Below are positions 46,662 to 56,657 of a stretch of 64,000 bases of DNA, piece by piece; the first letter of the stretch is position 1, and each line of letters starts with the position of its first letter. Both the position numbers and the translations under genes were made by a program. The stretch is from Dipodascopsis uninucleata var. uninucleata (lineage: Eukaryota; Ascomycota; Lipomycetes; Lipomycetales; Lipomycetaceae). The notes beneath the pieces were generated by a model that was not told the DNA's origin, did no database searches, and saw only the letters and a program-made list of their open reading frames with translations. The stretch covers positions 62,001 to 126,000 of the forward strand of contig JAJLTO010000021.1 of assembly GCA_030568195.1 (NCBI GenBank), written 5' to 3'.

Positions 46662-47513
46662 ATGGCTGGTAATACTAGTAAAAAGGTTCAGAAACCTACT
46701 ACTACTCGTCGAAGAATTGACAGAGAACCTCGATCTCGATCAGGTTGCTTGACTTGCAGAGCTCGTCACAAAAGATGTGACCAACGTGCACCTACTTGCA
46801 TGAATTGCGAGAGGCTTAAGATTAAGTGCGAGGGATACAGTTCCATTCTTCGCTGGCAGGAACGTTTCATGCTTGGAGCGCAAATTCCTGATACTTTTTA
46901 CCATAGTGTTAGATACGTCAATCTGCACTCTAATGATTATAAGCAGTATGGAAACGAGGTTGAGGTGTTACTCGACATTTATTCTCCTTATGATGTGAAA
47001 GATAGCAACAATAATTATGTTCGCCCTCCTTTGAACATTACTGCAGCTAGCTTATCTACACCAAGCCGAGTTCATCACCTCCCTATTGCTGACAGTACTA
47101 CCTTTACGCAGCCATCAGTTCAAACTCCAACTCCGACTCCCTTTATGAATTCTGCAATAGGCACTCCTGATCTGACTGATATTGATGACAGTGGAGCAAG
47201 CTCCATATCTACTCCTTTCACGCCATATAATGACAGCTCTTCTGACTATTCCTTTCCTTCAGTCAGTGCACCTCTGTCTTCGTCTGGAGACATTAGTGTT
47301 GGATCCATTGATAGTTTACATCAAGACGATGACTATTTTAGTTTGCTCTCCAGCGGAGCGAATGATCGCAAGCTTTCTTTCTCATTTGGTCAGATGAAGT
47401 CTGGCTTTTCTGGTGACAATGACCCTATGTCTGCGTTTGCGAACCTAGACAAAGATTGGCTTTGTCAGCCAATTGAGAGCAATAGAAAACTCAGTCTTTC
47501 ATTGGCTTGGTAA
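46662..47513 (+). CDS. Small Zn2Cys6 protein, copy 1
   Basis: 283 residues. The zinc cluster is at Cys29, 32, 39, 46, 49 and 56 (SGCLTCRARHKRCDQRAPTC), after a Lys/Arg-rich start that can serve as a nuclear signal. Directly after it come CEGYSSILRW and IPDTFYHSVRYVNL, a stretch shared with the paralogue at 49868 but not typical of zinc-cluster proteins in general. The remaining 180 residues are Ser/Thr/Pro/Asp-rich and look disordered. No middle-homology or Fungal_trans_2 domain is present, so it is a minimal DNA-binding factor, perhaps with an acidic activating tail or acting by competition. Confidence 0.83.
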   Translation: MAGNTSKKVQKPTTTRRRIDREPRSRSGCLTCRARHKRCDQRAPTCMNCERLKIKCEGYSSILRWQERFMLGAQIPDTFYHSVRYVNLHSNDYKQYGNEVEVLLDIYSPYDVKDSNNNYVRPPLNITAASLSTPSRVHHLPIADSTTFTQPSVQTPTPTPFMNSAIGTPDLTDIDDSGASSISTPFTPYNDSSSDYSFPSVSAPLSSSGDISVGSIDSLHQDDDYFSLLSSGANDRKLSFSFGQMKSGFSGDNDPMSAFANLDKDWLCQPIESNRKLSLSLAW

Positions 47514-49867
47514 ATAGAACGCATTTTAGTTTTAATTTAGATATTTTATTGTTTGTTTTGTATTTTGTATATGCTCGGTCACGTTTCGATTTATTTTTAC
47601 GACTTTGCGGGTTTAAAGGATTAGTTGCTTGGTCTGACAGGTTAACGGTTTGGGCAAAAATTGTACTATTATAATTATGATTATTATAATAACTATTAAT
47701 GATATTTCTCTTTTTAAGTGTAACAAATTATTCAATTTTTCAAGTTTGTGTATATTAATTATACCTTATAGAAGGTCGTTTATTTGATCGCAATAGAGAC
47801 TATGAACTTATGATTTTCCTTCTTTCAAACTCATCTCGAAGTAATTAACACTTCCCCGCAATTATTCTGATTCTACAAAGGTCATGAGTACTAAGCATCA
47901 TAAGAACAGCTGTCGAGGGGACATGATAAATATTCTGCTATAATTCCAGTAATAAACTACTCGTCAATGTGTAATTTTTACTCGAAAAAAGCACAAAGAT
48001 AAGCCGATCAGTAGATTATTTAGCTTCGGTGTCGATTTGGAGCAGTCTTTCAAGGCGGCAAAAGAACTCACGTGGAGCTACTATAAGAATGGGATAATAA
48101 TTCTCCCGTGTACTGGCAGCGCATTTGCCTTCTTGGTAAGGTGGATTGTCTATTTGCTAACGTGTGCCATGTGTAATTATTCTCAGAACAAATTACATCC
48201 ACTGTCTAGAAATGGACACTAAACTTAGATCAGTATGTCGGGCAGTAGACGGGAAGAATAAATAAGGTATTTCAAACATTCAATCTCCCAGCGGAATTTC
48301 ATCGATGATTCTACATTCCAGCTTCACCATCTTTTATATAACTATGATAGATTGCACCATAAATTGAAAGGTAGATCTTTTAAAAAACTTTCCATATTTC
48401 TAGTTGGTGCAGAAGTGGACAAAGCTTGACACTAGCAGAGATATAGCGAAGCCATGATAGAGACTTCGCTATAGCATATTTATCAGCAGATTGTAGAGGT
48501 AAACCGATTTACCCGAAATAAACTTTCAGAACCTACTAAAGCGAGTGGCTCCGAGACGACCTGAAACGTATGTGGACGGTATGTAGTTTTCTTGCACCAG
48601 TTACTGTCTGTCCATAGCAACAATTACATGTCCAAAATTACAGACCAGCACAACTGCTCACGAAACTTTCAGTATACTCATGACCGGAAACTCTGAGCTG
48701 AATTTTGTATAGATAAGCGGAATTTTTGATACAGTAGTATAAAAGATAGGCTATAAACCATCTGTACATGATGTGGGTCACCTTCCATGCTCAGAAGAGA
48801 CTTCGGCAACATACTTCGAGGTATGATGCAACACTTCCAAGACTGCAAATCTTATCTTCTCACGTGGAAAGCAGAATAAAGGGAAAATTCGTTATATTGT
48901 GCGTCCCAAAGATGCCTTAACAAGTAAATAGCTCAACTTTATAAATTCTATATTTCAGACTGATCGCAAGAGTTCGAATTTGGAAAAGAGTTTGCCATGT
49001 GTCGAATACTGAGAAGACGCAGCACTACTGATATGGCAAGATGTAGAGTTTCTAAAATCAGTACCCGCAGTGACGTGCGAGGTCGGCAGAATGAAGTTCC
49101 ACTCTGTCCAATAAGCTCGAGAATGACTCTATACATCCGCTCTGGCCCATACAATTTACTCAGAAGTTCTTCCTTTTCCAGCAAACTTGTAAGTCTTGGA
49201 AGTTATACTTTCCTCACGACCGGGTACCTTTAACTTTGCACGGCGCTATCGGTATCAGGAGTCGGCAATGGACTGCCAAACTGTATATTTTACAAGGCAA
49301 AAAGTCTTCCCTTCTACACTAAACAGGTCTGAACGACGAAGAAGCCACGCGCTGGGGGTACTTAGAAAGGCATGTCCGCCCTTTTTCGCTAAGCAATTGG
49401 TCCTCTTGTACTATGATTAGTAAACTCAGCCATCAAACTACGACAAAATTTAATATAAATTTAATATAAGATGCAGAGTTACTTGACTAATGTAATGCCA
49501 TATATCTTTTTAAGTCAAGGCTAATGTAACCTTGACATATATAGTGTACGCCAGAGCCATCCTCCTGCATACGTCAAAGCAGATACTTATATTATCTAGC
49601 GCATGTCCTGTTTCTGATAACTCTTTGAAGCCGTTTATTTTCCAGACGGGTCAGACTAGTTACCGAGAGGCGCCAACTATCCTATAGTACGGCTTCGATA
49701 CTATACATAGAGTCAACGTATCCGTACATGAAATTAACAGTACTTTCTCTTCTTAAGGCTAACAGTTTTTAAAGACTGACAGTCAGGTGCTTATACTTTC
49801 GTAAGTGTCTATTTTTTTTTGGCTCTTGTCTACCAGCTATTTCTCTGGTCAAGTCACTAGAGTCATC
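47514..49867. other. Long intergenic region between small regulators
   Basis: 2.35 kb. The left 1 kb is strongly AT-rich. Overlapping short frames at about 48950-49420 run on both strands without any domain or shared phase. It must hold the promoter of the second small regulator. Nothing else is recognised. Confidence 0.45.
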
Positions 49868-50674
49868 ATGGTTGCGAAGTCTGCAGCCAACAAGTCCTCC
49901 AGACGCAGCGTAAGCGGCCGGCGCAGATTTGACCGGCAACCAAGGTCAAGAACGGGCTGTCTTACCTGCCGCGCTCGACATAAGCGTTGCGACGAAAGAG
50001 CGCCTACATGTTATAATTGCGAAGTACTCAACCTGAAATGCGAAGGCTACAGGTCCCTGCTAAGATGGCACGATCAGTCGATGCAGTCTGTTGATATACC
50101 AGAAACCTACTATAATAGTATACGATACATAAACCTTTCCATGGATACATTCAAGGAGGACATAGAGGATTTCATGCAGCATTACAATCCATTTGATGTC
50201 GATTACACTGCCCATCTTGAACGGCCTTCAGTATTTAGAAATTGGTCAGACATGGCCGAGCATCCACAGCGTGATATAGACAGTAGTGCTTGGGTTCATA
50301 CTCCAGACTTGGTGATGTCTTCAGCTTCATCGGTTATACAGCAATCGGAGCCAGACGACTACTTATCTTTAGCACCAACATCTGGAGGAAGCAATATTTC
50401 ACTTCCACTTGACAACTACAACGATAATTCATATGACCTCAAGTATTACAAGAACGAGCCACATTCTAATAGTTACCTTGGTTCTGACCTTTCATCAGGT
50501 GGTTTCACTTCTATGACGACTATCTCGCCAATTCTCTACCCATTTTCTGAAGCGCGTATGCCAAGCGGTGACGAAGGTGGTATGTTCCATCAATCTGCAC
50601 CTGCTTCAATGTTCCATTCTACTGAGCCACACGGACAATTTGACTTTCCTCTCGTTTTACAGACCAACAATTAA
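49868..50674 (+). CDS. Small Zn2Cys6 protein, copy 2
   Basis: 268 residues from the ATG at 49868; the frame is open upstream but lacks an ATG. The zinc cluster is Cys31, 34, 41, 48, 51 and 58 (TGCLTCRARHKRCDERAPTC), in a strongly basic N-terminus. CEGYRSLLRW and IPETYYNSIRYINL follow, matching the 46662 protein position by position. The rest is Ser/Asp/Tyr-rich and divergent. Like its paralogue it has no recognised effector domain. The two are in tandem 2.35 kb apart and are probably a local duplication whose tails have since diverged. Targets unknown. Confidence 0.83.
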   Translation: MVAKSAANKSSRRSVSGRRRFDRQPRSRTGCLTCRARHKRCDERAPTCYNCEVLNLKCEGYRSLLRWHDQSMQSVDIPETYYNSIRYINLSMDTFKEDIEDFMQHYNPFDVDYTAHLERPSVFRNWSDMAEHPQRDIDSSAWVHTPDLVMSSASSVIQQSEPDDYLSLAPTSGGSNISLPLDNYNDNSYDLKYYKNEPHSNSYLGSDLSSGGFTSMTTISPILYPFSEARMPSGDEGGMFHQSAPASMFHSTEPHGQFDFPLVLQTNN

Positions 50675-51732
50675 ATGGTCTCCTTGGTATTGTATATGAT
50701 AATTTGTATTTATAATGGTCGAGGTTCTGAAGTAGGAGTTATCCTGTCTTTGGCGTTATATGGGATTTTAACGATGGGTTTGCCACATATTTGGTCTCCT
50801 TAAGATGAGTTATTATACGATTTTTCTATTTATATCTAATTTACATTCTGAGATCTAATGGTGACCTATGGAGACGTATGACTATCCATTGGTTTTGTTT
50901 TGGTGTTTCTGAATATTTCACTGTAATAATTATATATATATATATATGGCACGGTAACATTGTAGATTACAAGATAAAATTTGTATCACCTACCTGCCAA
51001 CTACTACTATTATTTATAGATAAGATATAGACTACAATTTTTAATCCAAACAATTACCATTTAAGCTAAGCTCCTCCCACGTGCATGCAAAATGCAGCAA
51101 ATTCTATTCTACTAATGCGCAGAACTTCGGGTACTGATCGGGATATGACATAAAGATAAAGGTTGTAGATCTCTTACCTTTCACTACGTCTCGCTTCGTA
51201 GTTTTATCCGCGTCACTTCCGAGAGGCAGCATTAAATTAGCGAGATCGATAGACTATGCAATTGACATATGACATACTGATACGAGCATTAATTGCTAGT
51301 AACAGATAGCGTTCGGTAATAGTGAAGTTATAAAGAATGCAGAAATTCCGAACAGATGGTGTTACCATGTGAAATTATATCACCGTACTTCGAAGAAACA
51401 ATCACCGAAGGCATGGCATGTTTTAAACCAGGTTTTTTTCACCGGCTAAATACTCAATGTGTGAATTAGCGTGGGCACAGTCGACCTTATTAGTGGGATA
51501 TGAACTAAGCGAGAAAAAGGGAGACCAGAAGCTACAAAAAAACAGACACTTGAATTAGTATTGAGCCATGTATAATTAGTGTCTACAAGACGCCTATAAC
51601 TCTTGTGTCCATGTGTCTTATGGCATCATATACAGTATATTACTCAAGAATGTTACAAGCAACAAGTTCTAAATGAAAATTTTATATTATATAGGCTATT
51701 AGCTCCACTATTGTTTGTCACAGATAGACTAC
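50675..51732. other. Convergent intergenic region with TA repeat
   Basis: 1.06 kb between the stops of convergent genes, AT-rich, with an interrupted-free TA run at 50931-50947. One CCACGTG box occurs near 51078. A 67-codon plus-strand frame at the right end has no support. Confidence 0.45.
50931..50947. repeat. (TA)n microsatellite
   Basis: A run of about eight and a half TA dinucleotides in the 3' region of the second small regulator. Confidence 0.75.
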
Positions 51733-53003
51733 CTAGAAAGCAAGCTCAAACTCTTCAAGGACTCGCTTTGGTCTCCCAACTGATACCCACGCATGAGCAT
51801 CGGTAAGATCCATCACAATGGAAAAGACAGTTTGCAGTTGACCCAGAAGACCAGATTGCGAAGCGTCATTATCTCTGCATATCGAATTAGGATAGTTATC
51901 TTCGTCCTTTAGAAAACTAAAAATTCTATCCTTTTGCTCCTCGTCTGAGAGATCTTCAGTTCTGGCATTTCTAGAATCAGAAATCGAAACGAGATCTTTC
52001 AGTCTCGCGACTCTGCTTTGTGTATCATCAAGCCAAACTATTTCAGTAGCCTTCTGACCCTCCTTGAGGATATGGTTTGTATGATAGAGTCTACCCTTCT
52101 CGTCTTTTTCTATTATTGCTAATCCATACGGTCCGATCTCCCAGCTCATTGCCCTGCCACTACCATCTGCCACTCCAAAATGACCATAGCATGCAGAGCC
52201 ATTGCCAAATCGTGTCTGAATACGTTCGAGTGCGCTCTCTGCTGATTTGGACTCTAATATGAGACGTAACAGAACATGAAGTGGCAACTTAGTTGTATCA
52301 ATATCAGTTGCTCGGAGAGCATTCAAACACACACCGACGTGCTCGGAATTAAAGCCAATTTTCGCAAGCAATCCAGCCTCGGTCATTGTTTTTAACTTTT
52401 TAGCCTCAGCTCCAGAGTTCTCAGGTAAATCTATTTCAAGCAGCACAAGATTGCCAAGCTGTGATGTCTGCCAGTCCCAGTTCTGTGCCAGCCACTGCTT
52501 CCCGTTGGATAGAGTCTCTGCAAATGTAGTACACCCATCAGGTGGGATAGGTACCGTTGTTTCATCAATCGGTGTATGAGATGAATTGTCAATTGGCTTT
52601 GCAGCTAAAGCTATCTCTGACCGAGCATTGAGTGCGACAATATCTAACACGCTTACATCTGCGCCTTCGGCAATTCCTTTTATTTCCTCATACAAATGTG
52701 GTACCTTTTCCTTGATAGACTGTCTAAAGTCTTCCGCTAGTCTAGCAACATCTCCCGGAGACATGCCAACGCTGGCGAAGTATGTTCCATACGCCTTCAG
52801 GCAAGCTGATATCTGAGACTTTGCGAGGACGCCATGCTTATATCCGATCTATTTCAAGTAAATCAGTCCTTAAAGCCTACCGGATGAAATATCACTCAAT
52901 ACACTTCGAGCATATTCTCAAGAAGCTTCAGTGCATCTCCCTAATATAATCAGATGAATCCTACCTCATAATTAGTTCCCTTCAAGTGGAGAATATTAAC
53001 CAT
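51733..53003 (-). CDS. Penicillin acyltransferase-like Ntn hydrolase (AT family)
   Basis: Two exons, 53003-52965 and 52848-51733, give 384 residues. The 116-nt intron joins GTNYE to IGYKHGVLAK, the same junction seen in isopenicillin-N N-acyltransferase (GTPFEIGYEHG), which is why I skip a possible 12-codon micro-exon inside it. The autocatalytic Cys119 lies in DGCTTFA, where precursors of this family are cut into alpha and beta chains. NWDWQ, GFNSEHVGVCLNALRA and the TNHIL segment are conserved. Members hydrolyse or transfer acyl groups on amides. No peroxisomal C-terminal tripeptide is present (ends ELAF), unlike the penicillin enzyme. There is no penicillin cluster here, so a housekeeping or detoxifying amidase is more likely. 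Confidence 0.88.
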
Positions 53004-53544
53004 GCTGAATAACAATAATAACAATAGCGCAATAGATTATCAGAAATAGGAATGTGCACTCTAGAATAAACCTACAAAAGAATAAAAAATCGTAATAATT
53101 ATTTTAACTAATATTAAGCTCGTCTTAATGTAAAAAAATTCGTGATATCATGTTACTTAGTTAGCAACTACCAAGTACAACGGGAAGATCGGACAATTGG
53201 ACAATGTATGCTAAATAAGGGTTTAACACCGTTCCCAGTTGTTTAATCAAATAAATATACCAGAACTGTAAATTGGACGACCGAAGTCATTATTGCCAAT
53301 GACTTCCATAAATACATCGATATTTTTGTGAACGAATTTTACTAATCTTAATACTATATTACTTGCGATTAAATACAAGTCTAGCTTATGCGATTGTGTA
53401 GGTAAATATGATATACAAGAAACAGTTCTAAGAAATGACTAATCCATTAATACTCTTTTTATGCTATCGAAACCATAATTGAAAATCAGATTGCTACAAA
53501 TACTATTACAAACACCTATACACCTCTGCCGCAATATTAGAGGT
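53004..53544. promoter_or_regulatory. Promoter region of the acyltransferase-like gene and LEU1 3' region
   Basis: 541 bp of AT-rich DNA between two minus-strand genes. No defined element was recognised. Confidence 0.35.
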
Positions 53545-55928
53545 TTACCACTCGACAACGTTTGGAACACCAGGATTCTTTCCCTGAATGATAGGACGAA
53601 CGACTCGGCTGCCACCTTCAAGCCATGGGAAAGAAGTCTTACGATGGTTTTCGTACTTCACAATCTGATCCTCTTTTTGAAGAGTGAGTCCAATATCATC
53701 AAGACCATTTATCAAACAGTTGCGTCTAAACTCATCGGTAGCAAAAGTAGTAAGAACATCTCCGGTTTCAGGGTTACGGATTTCCTGTTTGACAAGATCA
53801 ACAGTGATCTCCTTACCAGCCTTAGCGAGAGGAAAAATCTTTTCTACAATAATCTCCTGTGGGATAGCAATAGGAAGCAAACCATTCTGAAGGGAATTAC
53901 TGTAAAAGATCTCACCGAATGAAGGAGCAATGACAGATCTGATACCGAAATCTGCAAGGGCCCATGGAGCGTGTTCCCTTGAGGAGCCGCATCCGAAATT
54001 TGGTCCACTGCAAACTATGATCTTGGACTTGCGATATGGTTCAACGTTAAGAACAAAATCAGTCTCCTTATTGGTGACGATATCAAATCTAACATTATAG
54101 AACAATCCAGCAGACAAGCCAGTTCTCTTAATAGTCTTCAAAAATTGCTTTGGAATGATGAGATCAGTATCAATGTTGACTCTATCCATCGGTGCAGCAA
54201 TGCCAGTCTCAATGGTGAAAGGTGGGATACCTGTAGGCTTTGAAGCACTTTCAGTGGCACTCTGAGTAGCATTAGTAGCATAATCTTCATAAGAAACCTC
54301 AGACTCAGTCTCACTTTCATAGAACTCGGAAGTATCAGTTTCACTTGCAGATGCCGAAGATGGCACACTGATTTCTATGGCAGCAAGCTTCTCATCCTGA
54401 TAATATTTGCGAATATCAGTTATGTGACCGGTAATACCAGCAGCAGCAGCCATAACAGGGCTCATCAGATGAGTTCTACTGCCAGCTCCCTGCCGACCTT
54501 CGAAATTTCTGTTCGACGTAGAAGCACATCTTTCTTTGGGCTTCATAATATCAGTGTTCATACCGAGACACATAGAGCAACCTGCCTCACGCCATTCGAA
54601 ACCAGCATCAGTGAATATCTTGTCTAGACCTTCATGCTCAGCCTGAAGTTTAATAAGACCAGAACCGGGAACAATCAAGGCACGGGTAATATTAGAAGCA
54701 ATCTTCTTGCCCTTGACAACGTTAGCTGCAGCACGAAGATCTTCTAGTCGCGAGTTAGTGCAAGATCCAATGAAAACCTGATCTAATTTAATATCCTGGA
54801 TTGGCATGTTTGGTTCGAGTCCCATATAGGAAAGGGCACGGATAATATGCTCTTGCTTGGCTGGATTATCAGCGAAGTCCTTTGGATCTGGGACATTACC
54901 AGTAACGGGGAGAGCGTCTTGTGGAGATGTACCCCAGGTAACAGTCGGAATAACATCCTTTGCCTGTATAGTGACAGTAACGTCAAATTTAGCTCCTGGA
55001 TCACTATAGAGTGTTTTCCAGTATTCCAGAGCCTGATTCCAAAGTTTGCCCTTTGGAGCCATTGGACGGCCCTTCAGATAAGCAAATGTAGTAGCATCTG
55101 GTGCAATCATGCCTGCACGCGCACCAGCCTCTATAGACATGTTGCACATAGACATTCGAGCTTCCATAGATAAATCACGAATAGCTTCTCCCGAAAATTC
55201 GATAACACATCCAGTGCCACCTGCAGTTCCAATGACTGAGATAATATGAAGGATCAAATCCTTTGAGGTAATACCTGGTGATAGTTTTCCTTCCACATTG
55301 ATTAACATGTTCTTGGACTTTTTCTGCAAAATAGTTTGAGTGGCCAAGACATGCTCAACCTCAGAAGTTCCAATACCGAATGCAAGAGCACCAAAAGCAC
55401 CATGTGTAGAAGTATGAGAATCACCGCATACCATAGTAGTACCAGGAAGTGTGAAGCCCTGTTCTGGTCCAATTACATGGACGATTCCCTGTCGCGAATC
55501 ATCCAGACCAAAGTATCGAAGACCAAAGTTCTTGACATTTTCCTCTAATGTCAAGCACTGCAACTTAGAGTCTTCTTGCTCAATAAAAGTATTAAGAGCT
55601 TTGTATGACTTTCTTGAAGTCGTAGGGATGTTATGATCCACAGTAGCCAACTAGAGTAATTACATTAGTAATCGTACAGCCAATCTATATAGACAACTAT
55701 CATGCTGTCTTGTGATTCAAAATCACTCTTAAAATCACTTACTGTGCAATCTAATCTTCTGACTCCTCGACCAGCCTTAGTCAGTCCTTCAAAAGCCTGA
55801 GGTGAGGTAACTTCATGGACAAGGTGTCTGTCGATGTATATCAGATAGGTGCCATTATCCTCTGAAACAACATGATCGCTGAACACCTTATCGTAAAGAG
55901 TACGTGGTCCGTCCACTGCTGACGGCAT
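53545..55928 (-). CDS. LEU1: 3-isopropylmalate dehydratase (isopropylmalate isomerase)
   Basis: Two exons, 55928-55743 and 55650-53545, give 763 residues. The intron has a GTAAGT donor, a TACTAAT branch site and a CTAG acceptor, and joins RRLDCT to [14 protein letters not shown]. It interconverts 2- and 3-isopropylmalate in leucine synthesis, in the cytosol. The large-subunit half has [12 protein letters not shown] (138-149) and 4Fe-4S ligands Cys359 (IGSCTNSR), Cys420 and Cys423 (GCSMC). The small-subunit half has [19 protein letters not shown] and ends the chain, as in fungal LEU1. The linker (about 492-535) is unusually rich in Ser, Glu and Thr. I found no Leu3-type CCGG-N2-CCGG box upstream. 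Confidence 0.97.
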
Positions 55929-56657
55929 TTTGATAATATTAGATTATTGATGGTATAACCGATATTGCTCTGTCTTTTGAGTAAGTAAAATCAGTCAATA
56001 TTCAATATAATCTAGAATGAAACTGAAGGTGAACTGAGAGCATTTCTGGTCATATTTAAATGTATTGGAGAAGCGAAATTTTTTTGGTTGCATCTTAGCC
56101 ACCCCGAAAGTGTTGTAATTTCTTTACTGTATAAAAATATCAGTTTAGTGCTTTACTTTTGCATTAACAACCATAATTGATATTTTGATAGTACTATAAA
56201 TCTCACACTGAGCCAATCAATACGCCGATAATTCAAATCGGTCTTTATATTGCGCTAATATGACATATTATGGAGTAAACGTCTAATGTTCTTCGGAGTT
56301 ATGCAGCGATATCGGCGAAGCAAAATTCTGACTAATTTATGTTACAGCCGGAATCGGAGAATTGAAACAGAGCTATTAACCATATATATATATATAAATG
56401 CAATCTATTGATTCAATCAAATATAGACAAGATAAATACAGATTTGTAGTGGTATATAATACAATACCTCGCTGAAGAATATGTGCGCCTTGCATATATG
56501 CGTGCGTGTATGTGTAAGCGGTATGTGATGTAAGTGACTCCTCCAGTCTAACAAAAAAAATAACAGTAATGTAACAAAGTACATGTAAATCCAACAAACA
56601 TTCCCATAAACCAGTAAAATGCAAAATAGAGTCTCTGGCAATAGAGATATATCGATA
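55929..56657. promoter_or_regulatory. LEU1 promoter region
   Basis: 729 bp, AT-rich, between the LEU1 start and the stop of the next minus-strand gene, with a TA run near 56392-56406. Two overlapping minus-strand frames at 56376-56749 look like chance readings of low-complexity sequence. Confidence 0.4.

Noticed and set aside
51733-53003. Penicillin biosynthesis cluster suggested by the acyltransferase homologue
   Set aside because: No ACV synthetase or isopenicillin N synthase in the window, and the C-terminal peroxisomal signal is missing; such homologues are widespread in fungi.
54801-54815. A GGTTCGAGTCCC string resembling a tRNA B box
   Set aside because: It lies in the LEU1 coding sequence and has no matching A box or cloverleaf.
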